Below are positions 18,090 through 25,927 of a stretch of 64,000 bases of DNA, one piece after another (positions within the stretch are counted from its first letter, which is position 1; each line of letters begins with the position of its first letter). Origin of the DNA: JASHUC01 sp035523875. Its GTDB lineage: Bacteria; Pseudomonadota; Gammaproteobacteria; Steroidobacterales; Steroidobacteraceae. Below the pieces are notes generated by a model. That model did not search any database, was not told the origin of the DNA, and saw only the letters and a program-made list of their open reading frames with translations. Made by a program: the position numbers and the translations under genes. The stretch is taken from contig DATKPY010000052.1 in the NCBI GenBank assembly GCA_035523875.1, positions 1 through 64,000 of the forward strand. The letters run 5' to 3'.

Positions 18090-19142
18090 CTACAGGTTCT
18101 TTGCGTACTCGCGATTCTCGCTCTTCAAGCTCGCATCCGTCCCGAGGGCGTAGTGCTTGGTCATGTCGGGCGAGAAGCGGCTCGCGGGAGGCTGCCGCCC
18201 GAGAGCCTCGGCCAAGGCGCGAATGTGATGGGCGCCGGCCCCGCAGCACACCCCCAAGTAGCGCACATCGGCCGCGTACATCTCACGGCCAAACTCCGCG
18301 ATCTCGAACCGCGTGGCGAGGAAAGGATCGAGTGCCACGGGAAAAGGACGCCCGGTCGGGTTGCAGCGGGCGCACTCGGGATCCTTCTCGGTGAGCGATT
18401 GAAAGGTCGGCTCGGCCGGCGTCGTCCGATACGGCACCGGCAGCGCCGCGACGGGAATGCGCACGGCCTTGCGGATCGCGCGCACCAGCGGCGCCATGGT
18501 GCGCGGGCCGCGGGCGCAGTTGAGGCCGACCACCTCCGCGCCGCGGTCCTCCAGACGCCTGGCGGCTTCCTCGACCGTGAGGCCGTCGCGGAGCGTTCCC
18601 GGCTTGTGCACGGCAAGCGTCACGACGGCGGGCAGGCGCGTCGCCTGCTTGATGGCATCGAGCGCAATTTCCGCCTCGCCGAGGAACGGGAGCGTCTCGG
18701 CGACGATGAAGTCGACGCCGGCATCGATGGCCCAGCCGATCTGCTCGTCGAACATGGCGCGCACTTCGCGCGCGCTCGCGGCATCGTGCGGCCGGAAGAC
18801 GTTCGTGTTGCACACGTTTCCGGCAACGAGCGCATCGCCTTCGGCGGCGACTTTCTTCGCCAGGGCGAGCGCACTGCGATTCATGCGCTCGAGGTCACCC
18901 TCGCGGCCGATGAGGCGCAGCTTCTCGCGATGGGCATAGTAGGTGAATGCTTCCATCACATCGGAGCCCGCCCGCAGGAACTCGCGATGAAGATTCTCGA
19001 CCTGCTCCGGGAAGTCGAGCACCGCCTCCGGAACGAAAGCGCCCGCCTGCAGGTAGCCGCGCCGCTCGAGCGCGAACAGATACCCCTCGGCGCAGATGAC
19101 GGGACCTGCGGCAAGTCGCTCCATCAGGCTCAGCTTCGGCAT
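18090..19142 (-). CDS. Betaine-homocysteine-methyltransferase-like protein (copy 1)
   Basis: A 350-residue single-domain (S-methyl_trans) zinc methyltransferase. The zinc cysteines are present: C209 in VGLNC, and C299-C300 in LGVCCGAG, matching the C217/C299/C300 arrangement of mammalian BHMT. The family moves a methyl group from glycine betaine or another methyl donor to homocysteine. The gene lies between an MFS transporter and the PQQ dehydrogenase on the same strand (175 bp to the latter, 33 bp from the former). A paralogue lies at 41976-43064. In this setting it could recycle betaine methyl groups into methionine; a thiol acceptor other than homocysteine is possible. Confidence 0.82.
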   Translation of the reverse strand: MPKLSLMERLAAGPVICAEGYLFALERRGYLQAGAFVPEAVLDFPEQVENLHREFLRAGSDVMEAFTYYAHREKLRLIGREGDLERMNRSALALAKKVAAEGDALVAGNVCNTNVFRPHDAASAREVRAMFDEQIGWAIDAGVDFIVAETLPFLGEAEIALDAIKQATRLPAVVTLAVHKPGTLRDGLTVEEAARRLEDRGAEVVGLNCARGPRTMAPLVRAIRKAVRIPVAALPVPYRTTPAEPTFQSLTEKDPECARCNPTGRPFPVALDPFLATRFEIAEFGREMYAADVRYLGVCCGAGAHHIRALAEALGRQPPASRFSPDMTKHYALGTDASLKSENREYAKNL

Positions 19143-19175
19143 CGAAGGTCCTCCGGCGCAGAGACCGCTCCCACC

Positions 19176-20528
19176 TTACGCATTCGCCGCCCCGGACGCG
19201 GCGCGAATGCCGGTCGCGCGTTCCTGGTCACCGACTACATCGCGGGCCGACCAGAACAAGTGTGCCGCGCACCAGAAGCCGGTCGGAACGAGGCACAGCA
19301 TCGCGAGCCGCAGTGACTCCGCGTTGGTCATGTGGTGATGCCCGAATACGTCGCTCAAGAATCCGACGAGCCACGGCGCGATCACGAGGTTGCCGACGTT
19401 CGCGAGGAACAGCACCATCGCGCAGAAGACCGCGCGCATGCGTGGCTGTGCGAGGTTGTTGAGGAGCCCGAATCCCGGGCCGATGTAGAAGTAGATCGAC
19501 GGAATGAAGATCCAGAGGAGCCCTTTCACGACCGCGAGCGAGTGCGTGGAGTAGATGAAGGCGGATGCGACCGTGCCGATGCTCAGTCCGACCCCGAGGA
19601 GCCGAACGATGCGCCGCGGGTCGCGCATCGAGGGTCGCGCCATCAGCCAGCCGGTGGCCAGCGTGGCGACGCTGCCGCCGATCAGATGAATGGGGCCCGT
19701 GATGGCTCCAGCGCCGCCCATTGTGAGCCCGTAATTGCGCTGCAGGAAGGTCTGCGTCCACCACATGAGGCCCCAGCCCCAGAGCGCGGCGAGGGCGGTG
19801 CCGATGATGATGTGCACCGCGGAGCGCTGTCGCCAGAGGAAGCACAGGGTCTCGAGCACCGTCGGTGCCGGTCCGTCGTCCGTGGCATCGAGACTACCGC
19901 GGCGCGGCTCGCGGACCGTGACGAGCACCAGAAGCGCCGCGATGATTCCCGGAATGCCGAGGCATATGAAGACCGACCGCCACCCATAGCGATCGGCGAT
20001 CGCGCCGGCTAGGTCGGCACCGATCCACGCGCCGATCGGGGCTCCGAGGGAGAAGATCGTGAGTGCCATCGGACGGCGCGCGGCGGGGAAGTAATCGGAC
20101 AGAATGGAGCTCGCCCCCGGCGTTCCACCCGCCTCGCCGACCCCCACTCCGATGCGCGACAACAGCAGCTGCCAGTACGTGCGCGAGATTCCGGTGAGAA
20201 CGGTGAGGACGGACCAGGCGGCGAGGCAGATGCCGATGATGTTGCGCCGGCTGCGCCGGTCGATGAGCCAGGAGAGCGGGAAGCCGAATGAAACGTAGCA
20301 CACTCCGAGGAACACGCCGCTAAGGAGTCCGATCCCAGCGTCGCTCAGATGCAGCTCGAGTCGGATCGGCTCGAGCACCGTGGAGATGACGTAGCGGTCG
20401 GCGATGCTGAGCGTGTACACCCCGCACATCATCAAGAGCACGTACCAGCGCGCGGCGATCGAGGGGGCTCCCGCGCTCGAGCCCAGTGCAAGTGGGGTGG
20501 CGGTCACCTTGAAATCGAGCTCATTCAC
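19176..20528 (-). CDS. MFS transporter
   Basis: A 450-residue, 12-TM major-facilitator protein. The N-terminal half has FGFPLSWLIDRRSRRNIIGI after TM2, and the middle carries RIGVGVGEAGGTPGASSILSDYF, the motif typical of the spinster/exuT-like group. It lies 37 bp after the GMC oxidoreductase gene and 33 bp before the BHMT-like gene, all on the minus strand, so it most likely transports the substrate of that unit. The substrate is not evident. Confidence 0.85.
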   Translation of the reverse strand: MNELDFKVTATPLALGSSAGAPSIAARWYVLLMMCGVYTLSIADRYVISTVLEPIRLELHLSDAGIGLLSGVFLGVCYVSFGFPLSWLIDRRSRRNIIGICLAAWSVLTVLTGISRTYWQLLLSRIGVGVGEAGGTPGASSILSDYFPAARRPMALTIFSLGAPIGAWIGADLAGAIADRYGWRSVFICLGIPGIIAALLVLVTVREPRRGSLDATDDGPAPTVLETLCFLWRQRSAVHIIIGTALAALWGWGLMWWTQTFLQRNYGLTMGGAGAITGPIHLIGGSVATLATGWLMARPSMRDPRRIVRLLGVGLSIGTVASAFIYSTHSLAVVKGLLWIFIPSIYFYIGPGFGLLNNLAQPRMRAVFCAMVLFLANVGNLVIAPWLVGFLSDVFGHHHMTNAESLRLAMLCLVPTGFWCAAHLFWSARDVVGDQERATGIRAASGAANA

Positions 20529-20565
20529 TCACGCGCCTTCGTCGATCGGCAGGCAGCGGGCAAGC

Positions 20566-22197
20566 TTACTCTGCGGCATTCGGTGCGTCTTGCAGTATGA
20601 GCTCGGCGGCCTTCTCGGCGACCATGAGCGTCGGGGTGTTGGTGTTGCCCGAGGTGACGGTGGGAAACACGGAGGCGTCCACCACACGCAACGCCCGCAC
20701 GCCATGCACGGCAAGACGCGGCGTGACCACCGAGCGGCGCGGATCCACCCCCATCGCGCAGGTGCTGCAGGCGTGAAACACCGATCCGGCCCGCAGGCGG
20801 AAGTCCTCGAGCACCTGCTCGTCGCGCGTCACGGCTGCGCCGGGCGTGAGCTCCGACTCGATCACATCGCTCAAGGGTGGCGCGCTCGCGATGCGCCGGA
20901 GCAGTGCCGCACCTTCGTAGACCTCGGCGATATCCTGGGCGCTCGCGAGGCCGTTCGGCACGATCGCGGGTGGCGCAAGCGGGTCGGCGGAGCGGATGTG
21001 AATGCTGCCGCGGCTCATCGGACGGCAGCTGTTGAAGGACATGAGGAATGCGGAGTAGGGGTCGGGATTGAGGAGCCGCCGCCCCGTGCCGACGAGCGTC
21101 GTCGCGTAGCTCGCCGGATTGAAGTAGATGTGCAGGTTCGGACGCTGGAGGCCGGCTCTGCCGCGCAGGAACGCGCCCGCCTGATTGACGCTCATCGCGA
21201 GCGGGCCGGTGCGAGAGAGTCCGTAGCGCAGCGCGGCCCGAATCTTGCCCGCAAGCGGAGCGAGCTCGTCGTTGAGCGTAGGCACCTTCGACTTATAGAA
21301 ATAGGAAACGGCGAGATGATCCTGCAGGCCGTTGCCCACGGCCGGCGCGTCGGCAACGAGCGCGATCCCGTGGCGTTGGAGGAGCCCGGCCTCACCGATG
21401 CCCGAGAGCTCGAGGAGCTGCGGCGAATTGATCGCGCCGGCCGACAGGATGACCTCCCGCCGCGCATGCGCTTGCGTGCGCTTACCGTCGGCCAGGTACT
21501 CGATCCCGGTCGCCCGCAGTCCCTGGAACAGGATGCGCACGGCGCGCGCGCGAGTCCGCACGGTGAGATTCGGACGCGGAGCGGCGGGCCGCAGGTAAGC
21601 CGTCGCGGCGGAGACGCGCCGCCCGTTCCGCACGGTGACGTGCCAGAGTCCGGCGCCCTCCGTGACCGACCCGTTGAAGTCGAGCGTGCGCGGGTAGCCG
21701 AGTCCGGCGCAGGTCGCGATGAAGGTCTCGCAGAGCGGATGCGCGCCGCCCGAGACGTCGCTTACCTGCACAGGACCGCCCGCGCCGTGAAATTCGGACG
21801 CGCCGGCGGCGTGGTCCTCGAGCTTGCGAAAGTAGGGCAGCACCTCGCTCCAGCCCCAACCGGCGTTGCCTGCCGTGCGCCACTCGTCGAAATCGGCCGG
21901 CTGCCCGCGCACGTAAACCATCGCGTTGATCGAGCTCGAGCCGCCGAGCACCTTGCCGCGCGGCCAGAACGCCACCCTGTTCGCGAGCGTCGGATCCGGC
22001 TCGGCCTCGTACATCCAGTTGAAGCGCGGATCGGTGAAGGTTCTGCCGTAGCCGATCGGCACGGAGATCCACAGGCTCCGGTCAGACCCGCCTGCCTCGA
22101 TGAGCAGAACCGAGAAGCGTCCGTTCGCCGTGAGCCGGTTTGCGAGCACACAGCCCGCAGTTCCGGCGCCCACGATGAGGTAATCGAAATCTGGCAT
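20566..22197 (-). CDS. GMC-family FAD oxidoreductase (choline / isethionate dehydrogenase type)
   Basis: A 543-residue flavoprotein. The FAD motif is DYLIVGAGTAGCVLANRL at residue 4 onward, and the GMC signature FWPRGKVLGGSSSINAMVYVRG lies near residue 85. The C-terminal catalytic region is VFHACSTCAMG with the active-site His, followed by SGNTNTPTLMVAEKAAE. ATG 22197 gives the usual short N-terminus; an in-frame GTG at 22206 is also possible. Family members include choline dehydrogenase BetA and isethionate dehydrogenase IseJ. With xsc in the same window, oxidation of isethionate to sulfoacetaldehyde is as attractive as choline oxidation. It begins a minus-strand unit with an MFS transporter. 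Confidence 0.85.
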   Translation of the reverse strand: MPDFDYLIVGAGTAGCVLANRLTANGRFSVLLIEAGGSDRSLWISVPIGYGRTFTDPRFNWMYEAEPDPTLANRVAFWPRGKVLGGSSSINAMVYVRGQPADFDEWRTAGNAGWGWSEVLPYFRKLEDHAAGASEFHGAGGPVQVSDVSGGAHPLCETFIATCAGLGYPRTLDFNGSVTEGAGLWHVTVRNGRRVSAATAYLRPAAPRPNLTVRTRARAVRILFQGLRATGIEYLADGKRTQAHARREVILSAGAINSPQLLELSGIGEAGLLQRHGIALVADAPAVGNGLQDHLAVSYFYKSKVPTLNDELAPLAGKIRAALRYGLSRTGPLAMSVNQAGAFLRGRAGLQRPNLHIYFNPASYATTLVGTGRRLLNPDPYSAFLMSFNSCRPMSRGSIHIRSADPLAPPAIVPNGLASAQDIAEVYEGAALLRRIASAPPLSDVIESELTPGAAVTRDEQVLEDFRLRAGSVFHACSTCAMGVDPRRSVVTPRLAVHGVRALRVVDASVFPTVTSGNTNTPTLMVAEKAAELILQDAPNAAE

Positions 22198-22290
22198 GGA
22201 TGGCACAGGGACCGCGGACGAGAGACACTAGCATAGCGAGCGATGCGCCCGCCCGGGCGCCGCATGGATTCCGCGGTGGAGCAAAGCCCC
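22198..22290. promoter_or_regulatory. Divergent promoter region between the GMC oxidoreductase and an enolase-superfamily gene
   Basis: Ninety-three bases lie between the two divergent starts and should hold the promoters of two multi-gene units. A GTGGAG ribosome-binding site lies before the rightward ATG at 22291. No clear palindrome or sigma-70 box is recognised. Confidence 0.4.
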
Positions 22291-23505
22291 ATGAGGCTCA
22301 AGGACATCTCGACCTTCGTGGTGGGCAATCCGCCTCCGCACTACGGCGGGCGATACTTCGTGTTCGTCAAGCTCGGGACCGACGGCAACGTGTCCGGAAT
22401 CGGCGAGGCGTACTGCGTGCCGTTCCACCCCACGCTCGTCGCGCGGATGCTCGAGGATGTCTTTGCGCGCTATCTCGAGGGCGAGGATCCGCACGATATC
22501 GAGAGGCTGTGGCGACGCGTCTATTCGGCCGGCTACACGCAGCATCCGGATCTCACGCTCACCGCGGTCTTGAGCGCGCTCGAGATGGCCTGCTGGGATA
22601 TCGTGGGCAAGGAGGCGAATCAGCCGATCCACAAGCTTCTCGGCGGCCGCGTGCACGAGGCGTTGCGCTCGTATACTTATATATACGCGCGACCCGGGGA
22701 CCGAACCAACGTGTATGAGGACCCCGAGCTCGCAGCCGAGCGCGCGGCGGAGTACGTGGCCCAGGGGTTCACGGCGCTCAAGTTCGACCCGGCCGGGCCG
22801 TACTCGGCGTTCGACGGCCGGCAACTCTCCCTCGAGGCACTCGAGCGCAGCGAGCGGTTCATGCGACTGCTGCGGGGCGCGGTCGGAACGAGCGCCGACT
22901 TGCTCTTCGGCACTCACGGTCAGATGACCGCGGCGGGCGCGATCCGGCTCGCGCGCCGGCTCGAGCCCTACGATCCGCTGTGGCTCGAGGAGCCGGTGCC
23001 CCCCGATGCACCGGAGGAGATGGCCAAGGTCGCCCGCGCCACCTCCATCCCGATCGCGACCGGCGAGCGCCTCGCGACCAAGTACGACTTCGCGCGCCTG
23101 CTGCGCTCGGATGCCGCGGCGATCCTGCAGATGAACCTCGGACGCGTCGGCGGCATCCTCGAGGCAAAGAAGATCGCCGCGCTCGCAGAGGTGAGCCACG
23201 TGCAGATCGCGCCGCACCTTTACTGCGGGCCGGTGGTGGGCGCCGCCAACATCCAGCTCGCAACCTGCAGCCCGAACTTCCTCATTCTCGAGGGCATCGA
23301 GCGATGGCAGGGCTTTCACGCCGAGATCCTGCGCAAGCCGATCCGCTGGGAGTCAGGCTACGTGATCCCGCCCGCCGAGCCGGGGCTCGGCATCGAGCTC
23401 AACGAAGCGCTCATCGTGGCGCACCCGTACACTGAAAGCGCGCTGCACCTCGAGATGGCGGATCGACCGATCGGAGTCGCGGCGGGGAACAAGGTGAAGC
23501 GATGA
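22291..23505 (+). CDS. Enolase-superfamily protein with altered metal and acid/base residues
   Basis: A 404-residue member of the mandelate racemase/galactonate dehydratase-like group. LKFD (K164, D166), EEP (E233/E234), TGER (E259) and APHLY (H309) align with active-site positions. Where the first metal aspartate usually sits (VDxH), this protein has FGTHGQ, and the usual QPD motif before GG is MNLGRVGG. Two normally acidic positions are therefore changed, although H209 is kept. ATG 22291 is preferred (GTGGAG 9 nt upstream); in-frame ATGs at 22243 and 22264 are alternatives. Its stop overlaps the ATG of an MttB-type methyltransferase, which links it to quaternary-amine metabolism. Confidence 0.78.
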   Translation: MRLKDISTFVVGNPPPHYGGRYFVFVKLGTDGNVSGIGEAYCVPFHPTLVARMLEDVFARYLEGEDPHDIERLWRRVYSAGYTQHPDLTLTAVLSALEMACWDIVGKEANQPIHKLLGGRVHEALRSYTYIYARPGDRTNVYEDPELAAERAAEYVAQGFTALKFDPAGPYSAFDGRQLSLEALERSERFMRLLRGAVGTSADLLFGTHGQMTAAGAIRLARRLEPYDPLWLEEPVPPDAPEEMAKVARATSIPIATGERLATKYDFARLLRSDAAAILQMNLGRVGGILEAKKIAALAEVSHVQIAPHLYCGPVVGAANIQLATCSPNFLILEGIERWQGFHAEILRKPIRWESGYVIPPAEPGLGIELNEALIVAHPYTESALHLEMADRPIGVAAGNKVKR

Positions 23506-25043
23506 CCGAGCGCCCAACACCCGCTGCGCGGCGTCGGGATCGAGGCCGGGCCCAGCGGTCGACCGGCGCGGTGCTCGCACCGCTCCCGCGGCTCGCCAAC
23601 CGCTGGGCGCCGCTCGAGATCCTCAGTCCGGAGCAGCTCGAGCGCATCATCGCGGCGGCGTTCCGCATCCTCGAGGAGGCGGGGCTCGAGATCCGCAGCG
23701 CCTCGGCGCGCGATATCTACCGCAGGGCCGGGGCGCTCGTCGACGAGTCGACGCAGATCGTGCGTCTCGGTCGCGACATCGTGGAGGCGCAGCTCGCGAA
23801 TGCGCCCGAGCGCTTCGTGCTGCACGCACGCAATCCCGGCCGGCATCTTCACATCGGCGGCGACGTGGTCAACTTCGGTCCCGTGACCGGCGCGCCTCAC
23901 ATCAACGATCGCGAGCACGGTCGCCGTTACGGGGATCTCGAATCCTTTCGCAACATTCTGCGGCTCATTCACACGCTCGGAGTGCTGCACTGGCAGGGCG
24001 GAATCGTGGTGGAGCCGGTCGATGTACCGGTTGCGCTGCGCCACCTGGCCGTGTACCAGGCACACATCGAGTGCGCGGACATCGTCTGGGCCGCACGCGG
24101 CATCGGCGGGGTGCAGGCGCAGGATGCAATCGCGCTCTCGGCGATCGAGCACGGATGCAGCATCGAGGACTTGGTGGCGCGTCCGACTCTCATGACCGTG
24201 ACGAACGTCAACTCGCCGCGGCGGGTCGATGAGGAGATCCTCGACAACATCATGATCATGGCGCAGCACGGGCAGTGCGTGGTGATCACTCCGTTCACAC
24301 TCATGGGTGCGATGGCGCCGGTCACGCTGGCGGGCGCGCTGGTACAGCAGACCGCGGAGGCGCTCGGCATCGTCGCGCTCTGTCAGATGATCCGCCGTGG
24401 CGCGCCCTGCGTGCTCGGGGGCTTTACCTCGAACGTCGACATGCGCACCGGCTCGCCCGCGTTCGGGACTCCGGAGTACGTTCACGCCGTGCTCGCGGCG
24501 GCGCAGATCGGGCGGCGACTGAAGCTTCCCGTGCGCACGAGCGCCGTCAATGCCTCCCCGGTGGTCGATGCCCAGTCCACCTACGAGACGGCCTTCTCGT
24601 TGCAGGCGGCGATCTTGAGCCACAGCCACCTCATCAACCATGCGGCCGGATGGCTCGAAGGCGGGCTGTCGGCCTCGCTCGAGAAGATCATCGTCGATGC
24701 CGAGCTCCTGAGGAACTGGGCGGAGATCCTGAAGCCGGTCGACTTCAACGAAGATGATCTGGCGGTCGATGCGATCAAGGCCGTTGCGGCAGGCGGACAC
24801 TTCTTCGGCGAATCGCACACGCTCGCCCGCTACGAGTCCGCGTTCTACCGGCCGCTGCTCTCGGACTGGTCGAACTTCGAGAGCTGGACCGAGGCCGGCT
24901 CGCGCACCGCGACCGAGCGGGCGACCGGCCTCTGGCAGAGGCTGCTCACGGAGTACGTGCCCCCGCCGCTCGACCCGGCGGTGAAGGAGGCGGTCGCGGC
25001 GTACGTCGCCCGGAGAAGCGGTGAGCTCACGGCTACGCGATGA
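23502..25043 (+). CDS. MttB-superfamily methyltransferase, non-pyrrolysine (copy 1)
   Basis: A 513-residue protein of the trimethylamine methyltransferase family (PF06253). Typical segments include LEEAGLEI near residue 57, MTVTNVNSPRRVDEEILDNIMIMAQHGQCVVITPFTLMGAMAPVTLAGAL in the barrel, and FGESHTLARYESAFYRPLLSDW near the C-terminus. There is no in-frame amber codon, so it belongs with MtgB-like enzymes that take a methyl group from a quaternary amine (betaine, proline betaine, carnitine) and give it to Co(I)-corrinoid. It overlaps the enolase-superfamily gene by ATGA. No corrinoid protein is adjacent, so it may share the one encoded at 49.1 kb. The substrate is unknown. Confidence 0.85.
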   Translation: MTERPTPAARRRDRGRAQRSTGAVLAPLPRLANRWAPLEILSPEQLERIIAAAFRILEEAGLEIRSASARDIYRRAGALVDESTQIVRLGRDIVEAQLANAPERFVLHARNPGRHLHIGGDVVNFGPVTGAPHINDREHGRRYGDLESFRNILRLIHTLGVLHWQGGIVVEPVDVPVALRHLAVYQAHIECADIVWAARGIGGVQAQDAIALSAIEHGCSIEDLVARPTLMTVTNVNSPRRVDEEILDNIMIMAQHGQCVVITPFTLMGAMAPVTLAGALVQQTAEALGIVALCQMIRRGAPCVLGGFTSNVDMRTGSPAFGTPEYVHAVLAAAQIGRRLKLPVRTSAVNASPVVDAQSTYETAFSLQAAILSHSHLINHAAGWLEGGLSASLEKIIVDAELLRNWAEILKPVDFNEDDLAVDAIKAVAAGGHFFGESHTLARYESAFYRPLLSDWSNFESWTEAGSRTATERATGLWQRLLTEYVPPPLDPAVKEAVAAYVARRSGELTATR

Positions 25044-25091
25044 CCCCGCGCGTGTGGCTCGCGCAGGCGTGCGTGCCCAGGGCGCGGGCGC

Positions 25092-25907
25092 ATGAGCGAT
25101 TGGATCATGAATGCGCGGATGTACGCGGTGACGCCGCAGGTGGAGGCGCTGTGGCGCTCGCTCCTCGAGCACGTGGCCCAGGATGCGGACCTCGAGCTCA
25201 CCTACGTCACGTATCCGGCGCCACAGCCGCTCGAGGCGCTGTGGTCCCGCGCCGATCTCGGGGCAGTGCTGATGTGCGGCTTTCCGATCGCGCTCGGGCT
25301 CGGGGCCGTGGTGCCGATCGCGGCGCCGATCCCGCGCAGTGAGTGGGCGCGCGGGCGGGCCGTCTATCGCACGGATCTCATCGTGCGGCGCGGCGCCCCG
25401 TACGCGCGGCTCGAGGACACCTTCGGCGGGCGGGCGGGGTGGACCGTCGCGCACTCGCACTCCGGATTCAACGCATTCCGGCACCATTTGCTCGCCTACC
25501 GCTCGGCGCACTCCCCACGGCTTTACGCAGAGATGGTCGGCAATCTGGTGACGGCGCGCAACGTGCTCGATGCCGTGCGCGAGGGCCGCATCGATGTCGG
25601 ACCGCTCGATGCCTACTGGCACCTGCTGCTCGACCGCTACGCGCCGGAGCTCACGGCGGACGTGCGCGTGCTCGCCTCGACGGAGCGGGCGCCGATGCCC
25701 GCCTTCGTGGCCGCGGCGGGCCTGCCGCCGGAGAGAGTCGAGCGGTTGCGCGAGGCGTTCCGGAGCGCCGCGACGCGCGGCTGGTTCGCCCCCCTCGGGG
25801 ACGCATTGCTGCTCGAGGGCTTTGCCGCGGCCAGCGCCGAATCCTACGCAATGCTGCTCGAGTGGGATCGGGAAGCGAAAGAGGCCGGATTCGAGCGCCC
25901 CGCCTGA
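25092..25907 (+). CDS. PhnD-like substrate-binding-domain protein without signal peptide
   Basis: A 271-residue protein resembling the phosphate/phosphonate/phosphite periplasmic binding fold (PhnD/SsuA-like). LMCGFPIAL, GWTVAHSHSGFNAFRHHLLAYR and the switch segment ARNVLDAVREGRIDVGPLDAYWHLLL are the usual landmarks. The N-terminus (MSDWIMNARMYAVTPQ) starts directly in the first strand, so no Sec signal is seen. It may be cytoplasmic, or its start may be mis-set. It follows the MttB gene by 48 bp on the same strand, with no ABC permease nearby. It could sense or deliver a ligand for the MttB/enolase unit; that is a guess. Confidence 0.7.
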   Translation: MSDWIMNARMYAVTPQVEALWRSLLEHVAQDADLELTYVTYPAPQPLEALWSRADLGAVLMCGFPIALGLGAVVPIAAPIPRSEWARGRAVYRTDLIVRRGAPYARLEDTFGGRAGWTVAHSHSGFNAFRHHLLAYRSAHSPRLYAEMVGNLVTARNVLDAVREGRIDVGPLDAYWHLLLDRYAPELTADVRVLASTERAPMPAFVAAAGLPPERVERLREAFRSAATRGWFAPLGDALLLEGFAAASAESYAMLLEWDREAKEAGFERPA

Positions 25908-25927
25908 GCGCAAGCCCGAGCAGTGAC

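Noticed and set aside
22671..22686. AT-rich stretch (GTATACTTATATATAC) as a hidden promoter or transfer junction
   Set aside because: It encodes a Tyr-rich strand (SYTYIYARPG) at a place where the family usually has aromatic residues, so protein constraint explains it.
23502..25043. Pyrrolysine-containing MttB
   Set aside because: The frame runs to its stop with no internal TAG, and the same holds for the copy at 53800-55398, so both belong to the non-pyrrolysine branch.
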